NCBI GenBank assembly: GCA_010093485.1
Contig: MU001493.1
Location: 1,273,599-1,337,598 of the forward strand
Source of the DNA: Karstenula rhodostoma CBS 690.94
Taxonomy: Eukaryota > Ascomycota > Dothideomycetes > Pleosporales > Didymosphaeriaceae
DNA length: 64,000 nucleotides
Direction: 5' to 3'
In this document: piece by piece, positions 43,699 through 56,257 of the stretch
How the letters are laid out: every line of letters starts with the position of its first letter
How positions within the stretch are numbered: position 1 is the stretch's first letter
Made by a program: the position numbers and the translations under genes
The notes under the pieces: model-generated
What the model saw: only the letters and a program-made list of their open reading frames with translations
What the model was told of the DNA's origin: nothing
The model's database searches: none

Positions 43699-46600
43699 GG
43701 AAGCTGTGGGTGATTGTGCGTTTGCGTTGCAGCTCTGTGCTCGTTGTTCTGGTTTCTCTGTTATGCGTGGTAGTGGATTGGAGATATCTTGACTTATAAA
43801 GGGGTATGTTTGTGGTGGGAAGTTGTGCCTCTGGGCCACATGACTCTGCAAACATCAACCACTCCAAAAGAGCACTTCAACTACCCATGATCATGCAAAC
43901 GCCTTGAGAGCTTCTCAGATAGATAAGACCAGTGTTGCTTCATGATGTATCGTAGCAAGCCACTGCAGTCGACTGAACGTGGCAGGGTAGACTGGCTCCT
44001 TGCTTCCAGACATGAGATCAGCGATCTGGGAATTGGTGTCCATGAGAGTGAGTATCAAGTGAAATGTGCACGCTAGGATATCGATCCCATGCATAAAGGT
44101 GGTGATGGAACATCCTGAGGTGGCAACCTAGTAAGCAATGGCTCCAAAGAACTGAAGAGAGTGTCCCAGACCATTGGATCAATTAACAGAGAAGACCGAA
44201 GACAAACGATATCTCTTTCGGCTTCCACTTGCTCCAGGACAAATGCATTCTACTCTGCAGATTGAGGGAGGTTTCTGTGGTTTCTGGGCCCGCAAAACAA
44301 ACCCAAGGTACTGCATGTTTCTATGCCTGGAAAGGCATCAAAAGACCAAAATCCCAGTCGTCGCTGATGTGAGTTTATCAAGATCTGAGACGCTCGCCTG
44401 TTCGCATGAGCATTCTCGCAACGCAGTACCCACGCCACAAGCTCAAGGATCACACGCTTACCCACTCCCCATCAGTGTTTGTCAGCCCATACATGACGTC
44501 TTCGCACCCCGTCACACCGCCCCGGTCACACCTCAGCACACCACACCACACCGTTCACCCACCCAAATCCACTTTTGTTTGCAAACACTTTCAGTCTGCA
44601 AAACAATTGAAATCCGGAAGGCTAAAAACGTCGGTCGAGGTACGGCACGGCGGTACCTGTGGATACATGTGCCAACGGCGCGCCACACGACCAGCGATTG
44701 GCCCCGCAGCACTTGGCGTGGCGATCCCGGCAGATGCAGATCGCGCGCCACTGCCGCCGCGCTCCCCAATTTCTGGCCGCGGCTGCACCGCACCTCGCGA
44801 GGGCTCGCCCCAATCAAGTCGCGATCGACGCCGCGTAGATAGTGGGCGCTGAGCAGCGTGCTGATCGAGCTGATCAACCGCGAGCTGCAGATCTGCTGAG
44901 CATCCGAGGTGTGTGGCTGTAGCGCGCGACACCAAGTGGTTGCGAGGGGTGTGACATGTGTGCTGCGGTGCGTTGACTAGCTGCCTCGTTGGCTGACTGC
45001 TTGGGTAAGCAGACGTGTGCCTGGCGACGATGTGAACTGCCAAATATAGGCTAGGGGTACGGGTGCTGGCTGCTGGCTGAGAAAGGTGACATGCCGGCGT
45101 AGCGTTGATTGGTTCTACAGAAGCACAAAGCCTCGAAACGTGTTAGGTGGCACCTGATGGAGTGCTCTGCAAAAGGTGGTGTGCAGGCGGAGTAATTTGA
45201 GCCGTGGTGGGGAGGGTGCCTGGGCGATGAGGAGGGCAGGATGAGGAGGGCATGGCATGGGACGGTCGATCAGCAGGGGTGCAGATATGGCAGGACCGTT
45301 TTGATAATATGAGATATTATGGACTGCTGCACGCTTCGTCGTGGCTTCGTAAAGGCGTTAGGACGATGTTCTCGTTATAGAAACGCGCAGGCAGCGTAAT
45401 CAATCGCCGTTCAATCTCAGCACCGTGTGCCGACGGCATGTCTGGGCGAGTCTGGAGCGCCAGAGGTTAATATAATCGGGATGCCGCGTACGCCTGAACG
45501 AGTACGGTCGCATCGACTGGTAGGTTTTGTAACATTTCCCAGCCAATGGTGCACTTGTGGTCATGTGCAGGCACGAAACGGGATACTCGTACGGTTCCTG
45601 CAGAGTCGCACTCGAGTGGAGAAATGCACCCTGTGCTGCCATTGTGTTTTTCCTCACAGCTGGTCGTTGGTGCGTCTTGTGCAACGCAATCTATGTACCC
45701 CGCGGTCGACGGCAAGCACAATCTAGCAAGGGGAGAGATGCAGGGTTCACATATTGCAGGGTCGTCTTTTCTAGTCGTCGGCTAGTGCGTCGTGCTCGTT
45801 GTTGGGTGCTGCAGGCTGGAGTCGACTCAACTCGGGGCTTGCGGCAGGGAGCAACAGCATCATGGAGGTGAGTGTCGCGGCGCCACGGTGCTCGGTGGGC
45901 TCGGTGGGCTCGGTGGGCTCGGTGGGCGTTGCCGCACCAGAGCGGGGCCTGGGGCCTGGCTGAGGGCTGGAGGGTAGCTCGAGCCGGCGTAGTCGATGGC
46001 GTGGCGTTCCCCATTAGGCGCAGCGGACCGCCGTGGACGACCATGGACAGCAGCCAGCCAGCCTCGACGCCTCGATGGGCTGCGCGTCGGCGTCGGCGTC
46101 AGTCAGCCGCCGCCGCCCTTTGCGCTCTGCACTCGCCCGGGCTGCTCGCCGTGGACGGTGGGCGGTGGACGGTGGAGCAGCAGGGCGGCACGACGGGCGG
46201 TGCGGTGCTTGCTGGGGCTCAACCCACTTGCACTCGAAACAGGCACGCCAGCGCATCCTGGCGTGGATGGGGGAGGCCAGGTGCCAGGGTGCAGCGCCCG
46301 GCACCCAAATTCCGCCGCCGCTGTCGCTGTCTCAACGCCAGCCTCAACACGCAGCACGCAGCGCTCGTCGTCGCCGCGGTGAACGTGAACATCCGCGGAT
46401 ATGGATGTGCATGTGCATGTGCATACGGGCGGCCGGGCGTGGAATGGGCGGCGGGCGCAATGCCTTGCAGCGGAGGTAGCACGCGCTGGATTCGCCCTCC
46501 AGAATTGGCGCAATCGCTCTAGTCGCTATGCCTCGACCCGCCGCTGAGAGCCGTGGCATGCAGCCATGCACGCTGGCCCAACACCCGCACGTCTGCTGGT

Positions 46601-47063
46601 CTGCCTGCTGCCCGCTGTGCCCGCAACCTCCTCCCACGCCTCTTTGCCATCACACTGTCGTGGTCCCCAGTGCTGTCTAGAGTGAATGACATCGCCCGCC
46701 TTCATTCCCTCCGTGGCAGCCAATCGTTTCAGCACCGTACCTTAGTACCCGTGCGCCCACCCTGCCTCGATTCCGGGACCATCGCGCGCTATGACAGTCT
46801 GACCTGATCTGACGGTCCGACGAGCTCAGAGCCCTTTGTTCGTTCCTCCGCCCTCCTAACATCCCACACGCCAAACGGGCCTCCTGTGACGGGCTTGTTT
46901 GTTGCTGTGCTGTCCTGTGCTGTCTTGTACCGTGCTTGCTACAGAGTGCCTGGGTGCTCTCTCCATGCAGCGGTTTCCTTGACCTCCTCAGGGTGCGACC
47001 ACATACCTGGTTCCGCTTTCTGTTGCCTCGCCGTCCGCAACACCACCTACCTCCAGCCTCACC
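43699..47063. other. 3.4-kb GC-rich, low-complexity gap
   Basis: Long overlapping frames on both strands are typical of GC-rich, repeat-biased DNA; their translations are Ala/Arg/Cys/Gly-rich without domains. A 9-base repeat lies at 45891-45926. The stretch just before 47064 is probably the promoter and leader of the ELL gene. Confidence 0.5.
45891..45926 (+). repeat. CTCGGTGGG nonamer repeat x4
   Basis: Four perfect, consecutive 9-base units. Confidence 0.95.
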
Positions 47064-49275
47064 ATGGCGACCTCGATACTGCCCTCGGGGGGCATTGCCC
47101 TCTTCGGGGCTCCGGACAGCGACATCGGCTCGAGGGTAGCCAAAACAACGCCCATCCAGGCAATGCAGGTGGACATGACCGGGGACATTGTCGACGAGCT
47201 CCTCGAGAGCGTGCGGAGCGGGAAACCTCCACAGATCCTCTTCGGACGCACACCTGTACGTTACACACCCGCCACCACCAGCTTCGTACCTGCCGGCTTG
47301 CCTTCGAGCCTTGGCCGTCGAGGAATGCAGAGGAGAGCCATGGCTGACGAGCACACAGCAACTCAAGTACGGCGACAAGACCCTTACGCTGCAGAGTGCC
47401 TCCGAGACCACCAGAAACGAATTGTACCACTCCAGCGGGACTGGTAGCGACGACGACCTCGAGTTCGCCAGCTTGATCAAGCACACCCTCGTCGTGCACA
47501 AGGCCGAGAATGTCACTGCCGGCGTCGATTCGGCCCTGGAGCAGCTGAAGAACAGCATGGCAGCCGTGAAAGAGATGAAGGAAGCCAACAAGTATGCCTC
47601 CCTGGTGTCCCCCAGTGACGCTTGGCTGTCGTACTGCTGCATCTCAACCGTGGTTTACTGTACATGAGACTGACAAGTGCCGCCCTGCAGGACCGTTGTC
47701 GGCGATATGCGCAACGCAGGACACCGCCGCGTTCCTTCCAAAGGCTTCGTCCCGAGCCACCTCGCTCCTTCCGGCACCGGGTCGCCGCTGCTCAGCGTGC
47801 CTTCCTCGCCCATGACCAAAAGACCGCCCACTTCGCAACCTGGCGGCGCCAATCAGGCAATTCTTGCTGCCCTGCGTGTCCCCATCATCCACCTGCTTGC
47901 TATGCAGCCCGCCAAAGAGTCTTACTTGGCCCAGACGTGTCGGACATCGGTAGCAAACGTCAGAGACTTGCTGCCCAAAATCGCCAAACACACAGCAGAC
48001 GACGCAGAAAAGTGGCAGCTGACTGACAAGTCTTTCCGTGAGATCGATCCTTACAGGTTTCCCTACAAAACCCAGGGAGACCGAGAGCAGGCCATCAATA
48101 GCGCCATCAAGTCGTTTGATCGTTTGCGTTTGTCGAAGGAGGACAAGCTTTGGCAGATTCTCCTGCCACGTGACGAACGAGGCCATGGCAAGTGCCTCTC
48201 ACGTCTCAGCGTCAAGGCGCCCGAGAAGCCTCAGAAAGCTTCTACCCCCCTTCACAAGATGTCCAAGTTGAACGAGAAGAAGCCCGCTGCGAGGAAAGCT
48301 GTCGAGAAGGACCTTGAGAAGAAGGCAAAGGATACTGAAGCGAAGCCAAAGAAGACGGTGAAGGAGAGAGTGATGAAGCCGTTGAGGGAACCTGCGCCAG
48401 CAAAGAGTTCACCGCTGCCCGCGAAGAACTCATCTGCACCGGCTGCAACCTCGACGCCTAAGCTCTCCGCCACTGCACCTTCCAACCGCACCGCTCCTGC
48501 CGACGCCAACAAGAGTCGCCCGAAGAAAGTCGCGCCTTCCGCCCAAGCTCCCTCTCCCCACGTCAAACCTAAGATGGCCCCCCGCGATCTCCAACAAATC
48601 CGCCCGTTCAGGCCGACAAAGCCTGTCAACACCAAGCCCAAAAACCCGTCACCGCTGTCCGCTTCCCCACCCGTCAACGCTAGTGACTTCGAGGACAGCC
48701 ACCCCGTCCACAAGGCCCTCTCTGGTGCACCCTCTCCCGCGAAGAACTCGGCAGGCAACTCCGATCGCTCGTTGAAGCGCAAGGCAAACGACCTGGACAG
48801 CGACATTCACAACCACAATCTCGCCGTCAAGAAGCCACACGCTGAACGCTCTACGCCGAACGGCACGCCTGCCAACGCCAACAGTCGGGCGAACGGCAAT
48901 ACCCCTTCTAACACCAACTCGCTCAAACGCCGGTCCGACGCTTCCTCCTCATCCACTCCCTCTACAAAAGTCCGCAAAGTCAGCAACATCGATACCGTGC
49001 GTGCATCTCGCTATCCACAAAGCACGCAAATTTCGCCGGGCGACTCATCGTCCTCGCAGACCTCTCCTACGGTACCTAGTCTCAGCTTCCGCCAGACCGT
49101 CGAGCTCAGTCAGAAGTTCCAGAGGTACTACAAGAAGTACGAAGCTCTGTACTGGAAGCTCACGGAGTCGGCGACCCCGCCCTCTCAGTCTCAGCGCGAC
49201 GATCTGCTCAAGATGCACAAGAAGCTCGAAGAAATGAAGCGAGAGATCAAGGCCGGTGCCGGTGCGCACCGCTAA
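47064..49275 (+). CDS. RNA polymerase II elongation factor ELL
   Basis: Exons 47064-47255, 47359-47591 and 47691-49275 give 669 residues; the introns are about 100 bases, longer than most here. The N-terminal ELL domain (about 30-330) includes the winged-helix part PIIHLLAMQPAKESYLAQTC ... IDPYRFPYKTQGDREQAINS. A long Lys/Pro/Ser-rich linker follows. At the C-terminus lies an occludin-homology coiled coil (about 600-665: QTVELSQKFQRYYKKYEALYW ... LLKMHKKLEEMKREIKAGAG). Domain order matches animal ELL and S. pombe Ell1, which with Eaf1 stimulates transcription elongation. The low-complexity linker is normal for the family. Confidence 0.87.
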
Positions 49276-50167
49276 GCACTCACCACTATCACGACACATA
49301 CCACCCATCACCACTATCACGACACATACCACCCATCACGGCCGATCCTTGTCCCAGAGGCAAATTGCATAAAAAACTTGGTGTTGGAGGATTCATTTTC
49401 CTTCGGGATGTTTCATATCTGTGTTCTCGGACTATGGGCTGTCTTTCTCGATCTTGCATATACGTTTCCTGCCCACGGACGGGCTTTGCATATCGGTCCT
49501 GGAGTTTTGCTGCTTACCTCACCTCATGCATGTCTTAGCGGTGCTCAGCTGAAGCTTACCAATGTCTACGAACGACCATGATGCATAATGGATAAACAAA
49601 ATGAGTTGCGCTGTAACTGCAACGTTGCGTGTAGAATACCATTCAAAAGTAATTCAATCCAATCGATTCGGTAATCCTATGCAGTTTGTGTTTGTATCAG
49701 TCAGACAGACGTCTTGGGGAAACACGCTAGCTCCCTGGACTCACCCGATGCATTGGGTGTTCTCCGTCGCCGAACCGGCTTGGCGTATGGACCCCGACCG
49801 TAGCGCAGCCGAAAAAGTGGACTTAGGCGAACGCCAGGCAGCATTTGGACAGCAGGCCGAGGCGTTGTCGCGACGTGTTTCGCAGGAATAACTGCAGGCA
49901 AGTCCATCACGCAGCGTGAACAGCGCGTAACTCGCCTCAAGATTTCTACAAAGCCCTCGCATCGAGATCCGAGCCGCCTCGCCCCTGGCCCCGTTTTCCA
50001 CCGATCGCCGTGATCGCCGAGCCCTCCCCTCCATCCAGCATCCCTGTCCACTCGTCGCTTCGAGAACGTCATTCAGCCCTACGTGCTCTCACGTCATCTC
50101 CACGCTTATTAGACCCTTTCTGTACATATCACTTGCATCACGACTCACATCCCCCAAACTATCACCC
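49276..50167. other. intergenic with 28-bp direct repeat
   Basis: About 0.9 kb; starts with the direct repeat at 49281-49338. No coding support otherwise. Confidence 0.5.
49281..49338 (+). repeat. 28-bp direct repeat x2
   Basis: Two adjacent copies with period 28, each CACCACTATCACGACACATA plus CCACCCAT; lies right after the ELL stop codon, in the 3' UTR. Confidence 0.9.
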
Positions 50168-51095
50168 ATGCGCCTGCTCAGGAACCTGCTCACGAGCATC
50201 GCCAAACGACGGTACGCCAAGGTTCACGACGTGCATATCAAGTTTGTCCAAGAGCAGGATACAAAGGTCATCATGGACAGGAACGGTGAGTTGGATTGTC
50301 GGAGTTCGTGTTTCAGGCGAGGATGGGAGGCGGGCGGTCGGGCGGACGGTGGGCGGTCAGTGCGATGAGGCGTTGCCGTGCGTGACCCCTGGCGAAGGAT
50401 TGTGGGATGTTTGCCTAGATTGGGGGTTGGGGGTTGGGCTACGCCGCATGTTCGCATTCCCAGCACTGTGTTCGTGAGACAGATTGGCTGCTGCTTGAGC
50501 AATCTCTACGTTTCCGGGCGTAAGAGATGGAACGCAAGGCAGAGCACGGCAAAGAAAGAGAGAAAAAAAAAAGAGAGGCGTTCGCACCGCACGTGTACCC
50601 CGACGGCCCGCCCGACGCACATACAACTCCCTCCCCTCTTGCTATTCCCACTTTATCCTCTATACATAGCACCCACCGCCGCCGCCAGCCAGCCAGCCAG
50701 CCACACCCGCCCCAACACAGGTACTAATGCACCACACAGTCCACAACCAGCCCCTATCCCTGCACTCGACGTCCCCCCTCACGGGCTTCCTCCGCACAGG
50801 CTACTGCGAAGCGCCGCGCTCCGACGCCGGAAACCATTCCGTGGCGGGCATCGTCACCAACGAGTTCCTGGACTTCTCCGCTGCAAGAGGGAATGATTTG
50901 AGGCAGGCGGGGCTGAGCGATGGGTGCAAGTGGTGTCTCTGCGTGGCGCGGTGGAAGGAGGCGTTTGATGCGCGGACTGGGGATGATGATAGGAAGGTGC
51001 CGCGGGTGGTGCTGAGTGCGACGAACAAGAGGGCGCTGGAGGGGGCGACGATGGATGAGTTGAGGCGGTTTGCAGTGGATAAGGAGGCGAAGTGA
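50168..51095 (+). CDS. DUF2237 family protein
   Basis: Exons 50168-50285 and 50740-51095 give 157 residues. Splicing GGAACG|GTGAGT to CACACAG|TC restores NVHNQPLSLHSTSPLTGFLR, the family start. Conserved blocks follow: TGYCEAPRSDAGNHSVAGIV, TNEFLDFSAARGNDL, CKWCLCVARWKEAFDA and VVLSATNKRAL. DUF2237 proteins are small and of unknown function, found in bacteria and eukaryotes. The first 35 residues (MRLLRNLLTSIAKRRYAKV...) could be a mitochondrial presequence; an internal ATG (50273, MDRNVHNQP) would give a presequence-free form. The 454-base intron is about nine times the local norm and contains low-complexity tracts. Confidence 0.8.
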
Positions 51096-52105
51096 GGTGG
51101 TAGCAATTGACTGGGTCTGTGTAAATAAGTCTGGATACATATAAGATTACCTCCTTCGCTATACAGAGAGAGGTAGTAGTCTCGCATGTCAATGTACGGT
51201 TTACAACTTGCAACCCTTGTGGGCCGGACGTACTTGGCTCCTACAGAATCCTGGGAAAGTGATAGCAAGTGCACCGACAAGATGCTTTGAACTTATCTTC
51301 TGTATAGCCTGCTTTTCTGTCGAAAAGTCCACATTCATCCCATGGCCGCTACTATCTATTCCTGCCCCAAGTTCCTGCTCCACAAATCAAACTTACTCAC
51401 ACGTAGTAGTTCTCATCCATCAACTGTCGGCTCTTCGCGAGCTCCTACAATCCGCGGCAAAACGCAATACGGGAACTCTGTGGGGTGCCAAAACACAAAG
51501 AAGTAGTTCTTATCCATTCAGACGACCCCACTGCCTCACACGCGCATCAAAGCCCAAAGAAGGCTGTCAATCCGCGCTAGAAGTTAAAACACTTTCAGCC
51601 TCCCTTGCCAGAAACAAGCTCCAGGCGTACTGGAACGTGTCCCCGGGTATATTGGCGTTCGGGACAGACCGCCTCAGGACATCTTTTGGCAACGTCCCCG
51701 TATTGCTTCCCAACCCTGGATAGCTTAGAAGCTCTAGCACGATAATGTGTACCGGTACTGCAATATTAATACATATCGTATGTAATCACTAAAAGGCTGG
51801 GTGGAGCAATGAAGCAGGGGGGGATAAGAAGGTGTTGTGCCTGGCGAATGCACAAAGGGACCAAGAAAGCGGCTAAGGCGTGCCCAATATTAAAGTGGGG
51901 AGACGCGCTCGCGAGGAGGATAGGGTTTAGAAGTTATTAAGTATTAATTAGGTGAATATTGCGTTGGGTGAAAACTGTTAGGGCTGGTTACATGCCAGTG
52001 CGTACCATCCATCCCATTAACCATGGGTATATCGATATCAACGCCTCGTCTTGATCGTGTGACTCATGGCGCTCGGAGGGAAATCTACAGTACCCATCTC
52101 GTACC
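51096..52105. other. intergenic
   Basis: About 1 kb between a plus-strand and a minus-strand stop. No recognisable gene. Confidence 0.5.
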
Positions 52106-53352
52106 CTAACCCTCTGCAGCAACCTTGCTCCCACTCGTGCTAAGTGCCACACGCGTCAACTCCTCCTCCGACTCGGTACTCATAACCCCCCTCTCCATCA
52201 TGGTAATACTCCCCCTCTTATGCGACGCAAATCTGCTACCTGCCCCCTTCCGCTCCATCGACGACAACTTGTACCCCTTGGACCCGCTCTGCTCCCCTCC
52301 CGACCCGTTCGCGCTTTCACTAGTCATGTGTAGCCACAGCGCCTTCATCGACGGCAGATTGGACGCCACGACGGCGAGCTGGATCTCGAGCGATGCGACG
52401 ATGACCATTTTGCCGAGGGCCCACGACACGTCGGGGGAGCCGTAGAGCTCGAGGAGGGGGATGAGGCGGAAGCAGGCGACGATGACGGCGCTCGCGCCGA
52501 ACGAGATGACGCTTAGCACGGCGACTTTGCGACGCGTAGTCATTTGGAGGTTCCAGACGGTGGAGACGGGGAGGACGAGGATGTAGACGTCTTCTAAGAT
52601 GTTCTGGGGGGGGGGGGTTGTTTCGGATTAGCGGGGCTGGGATGCGGGAAAGGGGGTTGTTGGTGGTGGGGTGTCTTACGAGGACGGAGGGTACGACGAG
52701 GAGGGCGAGACGGTTGATGCAGACGGCGCCGGGATGCGTGCCTGGGTGGAAGATCTCATCGAAGGGAACGCATTGGAAGAAAGCAGTCAGTCTGCCGATT
52801 GTCAGCCAGTTTTTCCATGTCGACGAGACCAGTGCAAGGGAACGTACGTGTTGGTGAGGAATATCGCAGCGTTCAGAACCATGCCGAAGAAGATGAGTTT
52901 GCGAAATGTCGGAATTGGTGACAGTCGAAGGTAGAAGGCGAGGAATGACATCTTGATGATCCAATGCACTGCGTAATACACAACCTCCTCGACGAAGAGC
53001 CACTGTTCCTCGATCAGCCGTGCCTCATCCGGCCCGAAGCATACTGACCACGCCAATGTTGTACTGTTGAACGGGCGAAAGCGTATCCATGTGCCTTTGG
53101 TTATTAGCTTGGGCTGAGGGAGAGTGGATGCATGCCGACTTACAGACCACACCCCCAGTACAAGAACATGTGCAAAACAATCTGCTGGCCGATGATGAAG
53201 ATCAGAATCGCTGTTGCCCACAAGTCATCCCATCTCCACGTCTTCAGAAATTTGATATGGCAGTAGGCCCGCAAGCCCACCAATGTCAAGCCAATGAAGA
53301 AGGTGACATAGGCTACAGCGTAAGCCAGCGGCTGCAAGTTGGCTATCGCCAT
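52106..53352 (-). CDS. fungal rhodopsin-domain integral membrane protein (Pth11-like, no CFEM)
   Basis: Exons 53352-53144, 53094-53049, 53002-52848, 52791-52680 and 52603-52106 give about 339 residues. Seven hydrophobic helices are visible, with the family hallmarks RAYCHIK after TM1, WRWDDLW before TM2, CGLHMD in the loop, IKMSFLAFYLRLSP in TM3, FFQCVPF, and LEDVYILVLPVSTVWNLQM in TM5. The tail after TM7 is Ser-rich and cytoplasmic. Without an N-terminal CFEM domain it belongs to the short Pth11-like receptors. The second intron (53003-53048) is the least certain: an alternative acceptor at 53009 keeps frame and adds two residues. A 12-base C run (minus strand) precedes the last acceptor. 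Confidence 0.8.
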
Positions 53353-54709
53353 GGCAAGAAGTGAAGCCCTTGGTCTATCGGAGACGAGGCTGGAAAGGGG
53401 CTCACCATACGCTCACCCGATCAGAATGCTTTCGCCCATATATACCGTAGTAGTTCGCATATAAGGGATATGCCGATGCTTCCCAGAGCCTTGTTAGGAG
53501 GATGGTTTCACAACAAAAGTAGGCCGAGTCACATATAAATCGCCCTATAGGCCAATTAGAGCACAATCTAGTCACAGTCGGTAAATCCCTTGTATGCGAA
53601 TTACTACATACAGTATGACTTGCAGTTTCATACATACTGACCGAAAGTCAAGAGATGTGAAAGTGGTACACAAGTAACCACCTGGGAAAGAAAATACCCC
53701 GAACAGACGACTACGTGCAGTAAGCATAAGCATAAATCACCACGTGCTTCTTCCTTCGTGGAAGCGGATATGTCTCCGCAACCAGGGTGCTTGTTCACAT
53801 AAGATTACAGGATATACATAAGCACGTCGGTTTGGAAACTGTAGCGCAAATCCTACGCCTTACCTCTGAGGGTATTGATTGTAGAGTTTTAACTGGCATA
53901 AGGCACTGATACATAGCAAAATTATATTTTCTAATGGGAGTCTGCGCTACAGGGCTCAAAACCGACGCGCCCCTACACCCTGTACCTTCTCCAGTGAGAG
54001 AGCCAGGCGATGATTGAACAAATTAGAAAATTGCATGGTGGGGACTGGTGGGGACTGGTGACATCCATGACACCTTTGATGGGAGCCCGCAACTTGACTA
54101 ATAACGACGTTAGTTATGTGTATTCACGATATATCTCAACCACGAAAACTAGGACTTACTGCAGTTATTTTTTTTCTAAGCAACTCGTCCTGACCCGCAA
54201 TGAAGCTGCTGAGCCAACTTAAACTTCGTCCTGAGTTAATATATATGAGCCACCTCTAATCCTCTCTGGCCGCGCGCACGCTAGCTCACAATCGTTGTTG
54301 AGTATATAAGTTCAAGTAGGGGGCGGCTCGCACCGCACGCGGGAGAATCCGTATGCAAGCGCTGGAGCCCCCAGGCGCTTGCAACAGCAATTCGGTTCCA
54401 TCGAGAGCCGTTGAACTGTGCCTCATCGGTTAACATACATGTGCCGCTTCTAATCCCTGCGTACTTGGCCAACCAGACCACAACACGATCCGACCATGCA
54501 GCTCGTTGGCATATGTCCCGTTATAAGCGCTGGCATATGTATATCGCGGATGCGGCGGCTGTGCCGCGCCAGATCTTTCCTACAACAAGCTAGGTCTTCC
54601 CAGCAAGTACTTCGTCGCGAAATGGGGATCGATGCTCGCATATCCCAAGACCTGTCTTCGACACCGCGCGATTCCTAGCCACTGACAACACCTCTGACCT
54701 TGCGAAGCA
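53353..54709. other. gene-empty AT-richer stretch
   Basis: About 1.36 kb without coding support; it contains TATATA-type sequences (54237, 54302) and a short GGTGGGGACT duplication near 54039. It lies beside a P450 pseudogene, so it may be a decayed segment. Confidence 0.45.
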
Positions 54710-55690
54710 ATGGAAGTCATCAACCTGCCTCAGAGTGCAGGAGCTGCGGCTCTCCTTGGGGTGCTCTTTCACTTTGTTGTTTGTCAGATTGAGTTCGAAC
54801 TGGTGATGTTCCACTTCATGGTAGCATTTGTCCTCGGTGCTCTTGGCCTGGTTTACGCCGTTGGGTTCCTCGGAGCAGCCGTGATAGTAACAAGCTTCAA
54901 TACAGCTCTTCTTGGAAGCATCGGCATTTACCGCTTGCTATTCCATCGCCTTCGAAAATTTCCTGGTCCTGTTGGCGCAAAGATCACAAAGTTCCATGCG
55001 ACAAGGTTGGCAGCGAAGGACGTTCAGTATTACAAGGAGCTTGCAAAGATGCACGAAAAGTACGGTGATATCGTCCGGACCGGTATGTGAGAGAAGTGTG
55101 AGTCGGACTTGAAGCTCCGTGCTGACGAAGAGCAGGCCCACGAGAGCTCAGTGTGTTGAGACCAACCGCTGTGTCAGTTCTTTATGGACCTAATTCGGAG
55201 ACGCGCAAGTCGACCTGGTACGGTCAGACTGGAAACGATCCCAAGAAATGTTCGATCCATATGACCCGCAATTTTGAGCAGCACCGAGCTCGACGACGAG
55301 CATGGGATAGAGGTTTCTCCATCAAAGGTAGGCAGACCACGTCTCAACTAGCTTCCGTACTGATCATGTTAGCTCTGGGCACGTATGAGCCTCGTATCAA
55401 GGCCAAGGCAGACCTGTTTATGAAACAAATCGCAAAAAGCACCGCTGAACCAATGGACATTCTCATTAGGTGAAGGCTTCCATCCCGCAAAGATGGTTCA
55501 ACACCTGCTAACTATTGGAAGGCGCGTACAGCTGCCCTGGGAAGAATCTTGCGCAGGTGAGCTTGCCATTGCTCAAAACTTGGATGTCGCGTTTGCGCCG
55601 GGAGAGACTGGTGAGGCTTTCGAGAAGGAATTTTTGGATACGTTCACTGTGACTCTGCCTCCTCTTCAGCTAGTATTCACTCCACGCAAT
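54710..55690 (+). pseudogene. truncated cytochrome P450
   Basis: The first exons join cleanly (54710-55082, 55136-55327, 55373-about 55468). They encode a long multi-helix hydrophobic N-terminus, the proline hinge RKFPGPVGAKITK, the EKYGDIVRTGPRELSVL strand region and RRRAWDRGFS in the helix C region, all P450 landmarks. After MDILI the frame stops, then a later P450-like piece (EGFHPAKMVQHLL) appears, implying an internal deletion of roughly 50 residues. No I-helix AGxxT, ExxR or heme-binding FxxGxRxCxG is found up to the next gene. It is therefore a non-functional 5' fragment. Confidence 0.7.
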
Positions 55691-56257
55691 GTGAGTTGAG
55701 CGACTAGATGGTGCTCGACTGCAGTCTGCACAGCAGCTTCCAGAAGTTCTCGGCATGATGGCACGAGGTCGGGTACGAGTGTAGAGTCACTGTCGTCGCA
55801 AGCTCAAGCGCGTTTAGGCGCCAACGGGTCAGCAACGCGTGGAGTGGCGAAAGACGGCGCCGCGCAGCACCACGCATGGAGGAAATTGGAATTTCCATCC
55901 GCACGGCTTTCGGCATCACCATCCTCGTACCCGCCTTCGCACAGCCTCACGTCCACAACGAAGCCACGCTCGCTCAGCTGGCCGCAATGCGGTAGGCCGC
56001 GCGGTCTCCAGCGGTCCGCACCACCTCATTGGCAGCCCGCACAGGCAGCAGCAAGCACGCGATGCTAGCCTTGTCCAACACGACGTACCATCGCACTCGG
56101 TACGTTGGGCCGGCCAGAGCTAGTCTAACATCAGACGACGATGCGACGTCGATATAAGCTTCAGCTAGCAGTGCCCCCCATCTGTTCTCGCCCTGCGCAG
56201 TGCAGTATAACTCATATCTGCGTGTTGTGAGCTTTGCACCGAGTGTGTCGATCCATC
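55691..56257. other. intergenic
   Basis: About 0.57 kb. No heme-domain P450 remnant is recognisable. It probably holds the promoter of the next gene. Confidence 0.45.

Noticed and set aside
44174..44842. 222-codon open frame, plus strand
   Set aside because: No domain, biased His/Thr/Pro composition, overlaps open frames in other phases; no promoter or splice support.
45872..46522. 216-codon open frame, plus strand
   Set aside because: Ala/Arg/Cys-rich translation including a minisatellite; equally long frames overlap on the other strand, so it is GC-driven.
51208..51723. 171-codon plus-strand frame
   Set aside because: No domain, many rare-looking segments, no signals; probably chance.
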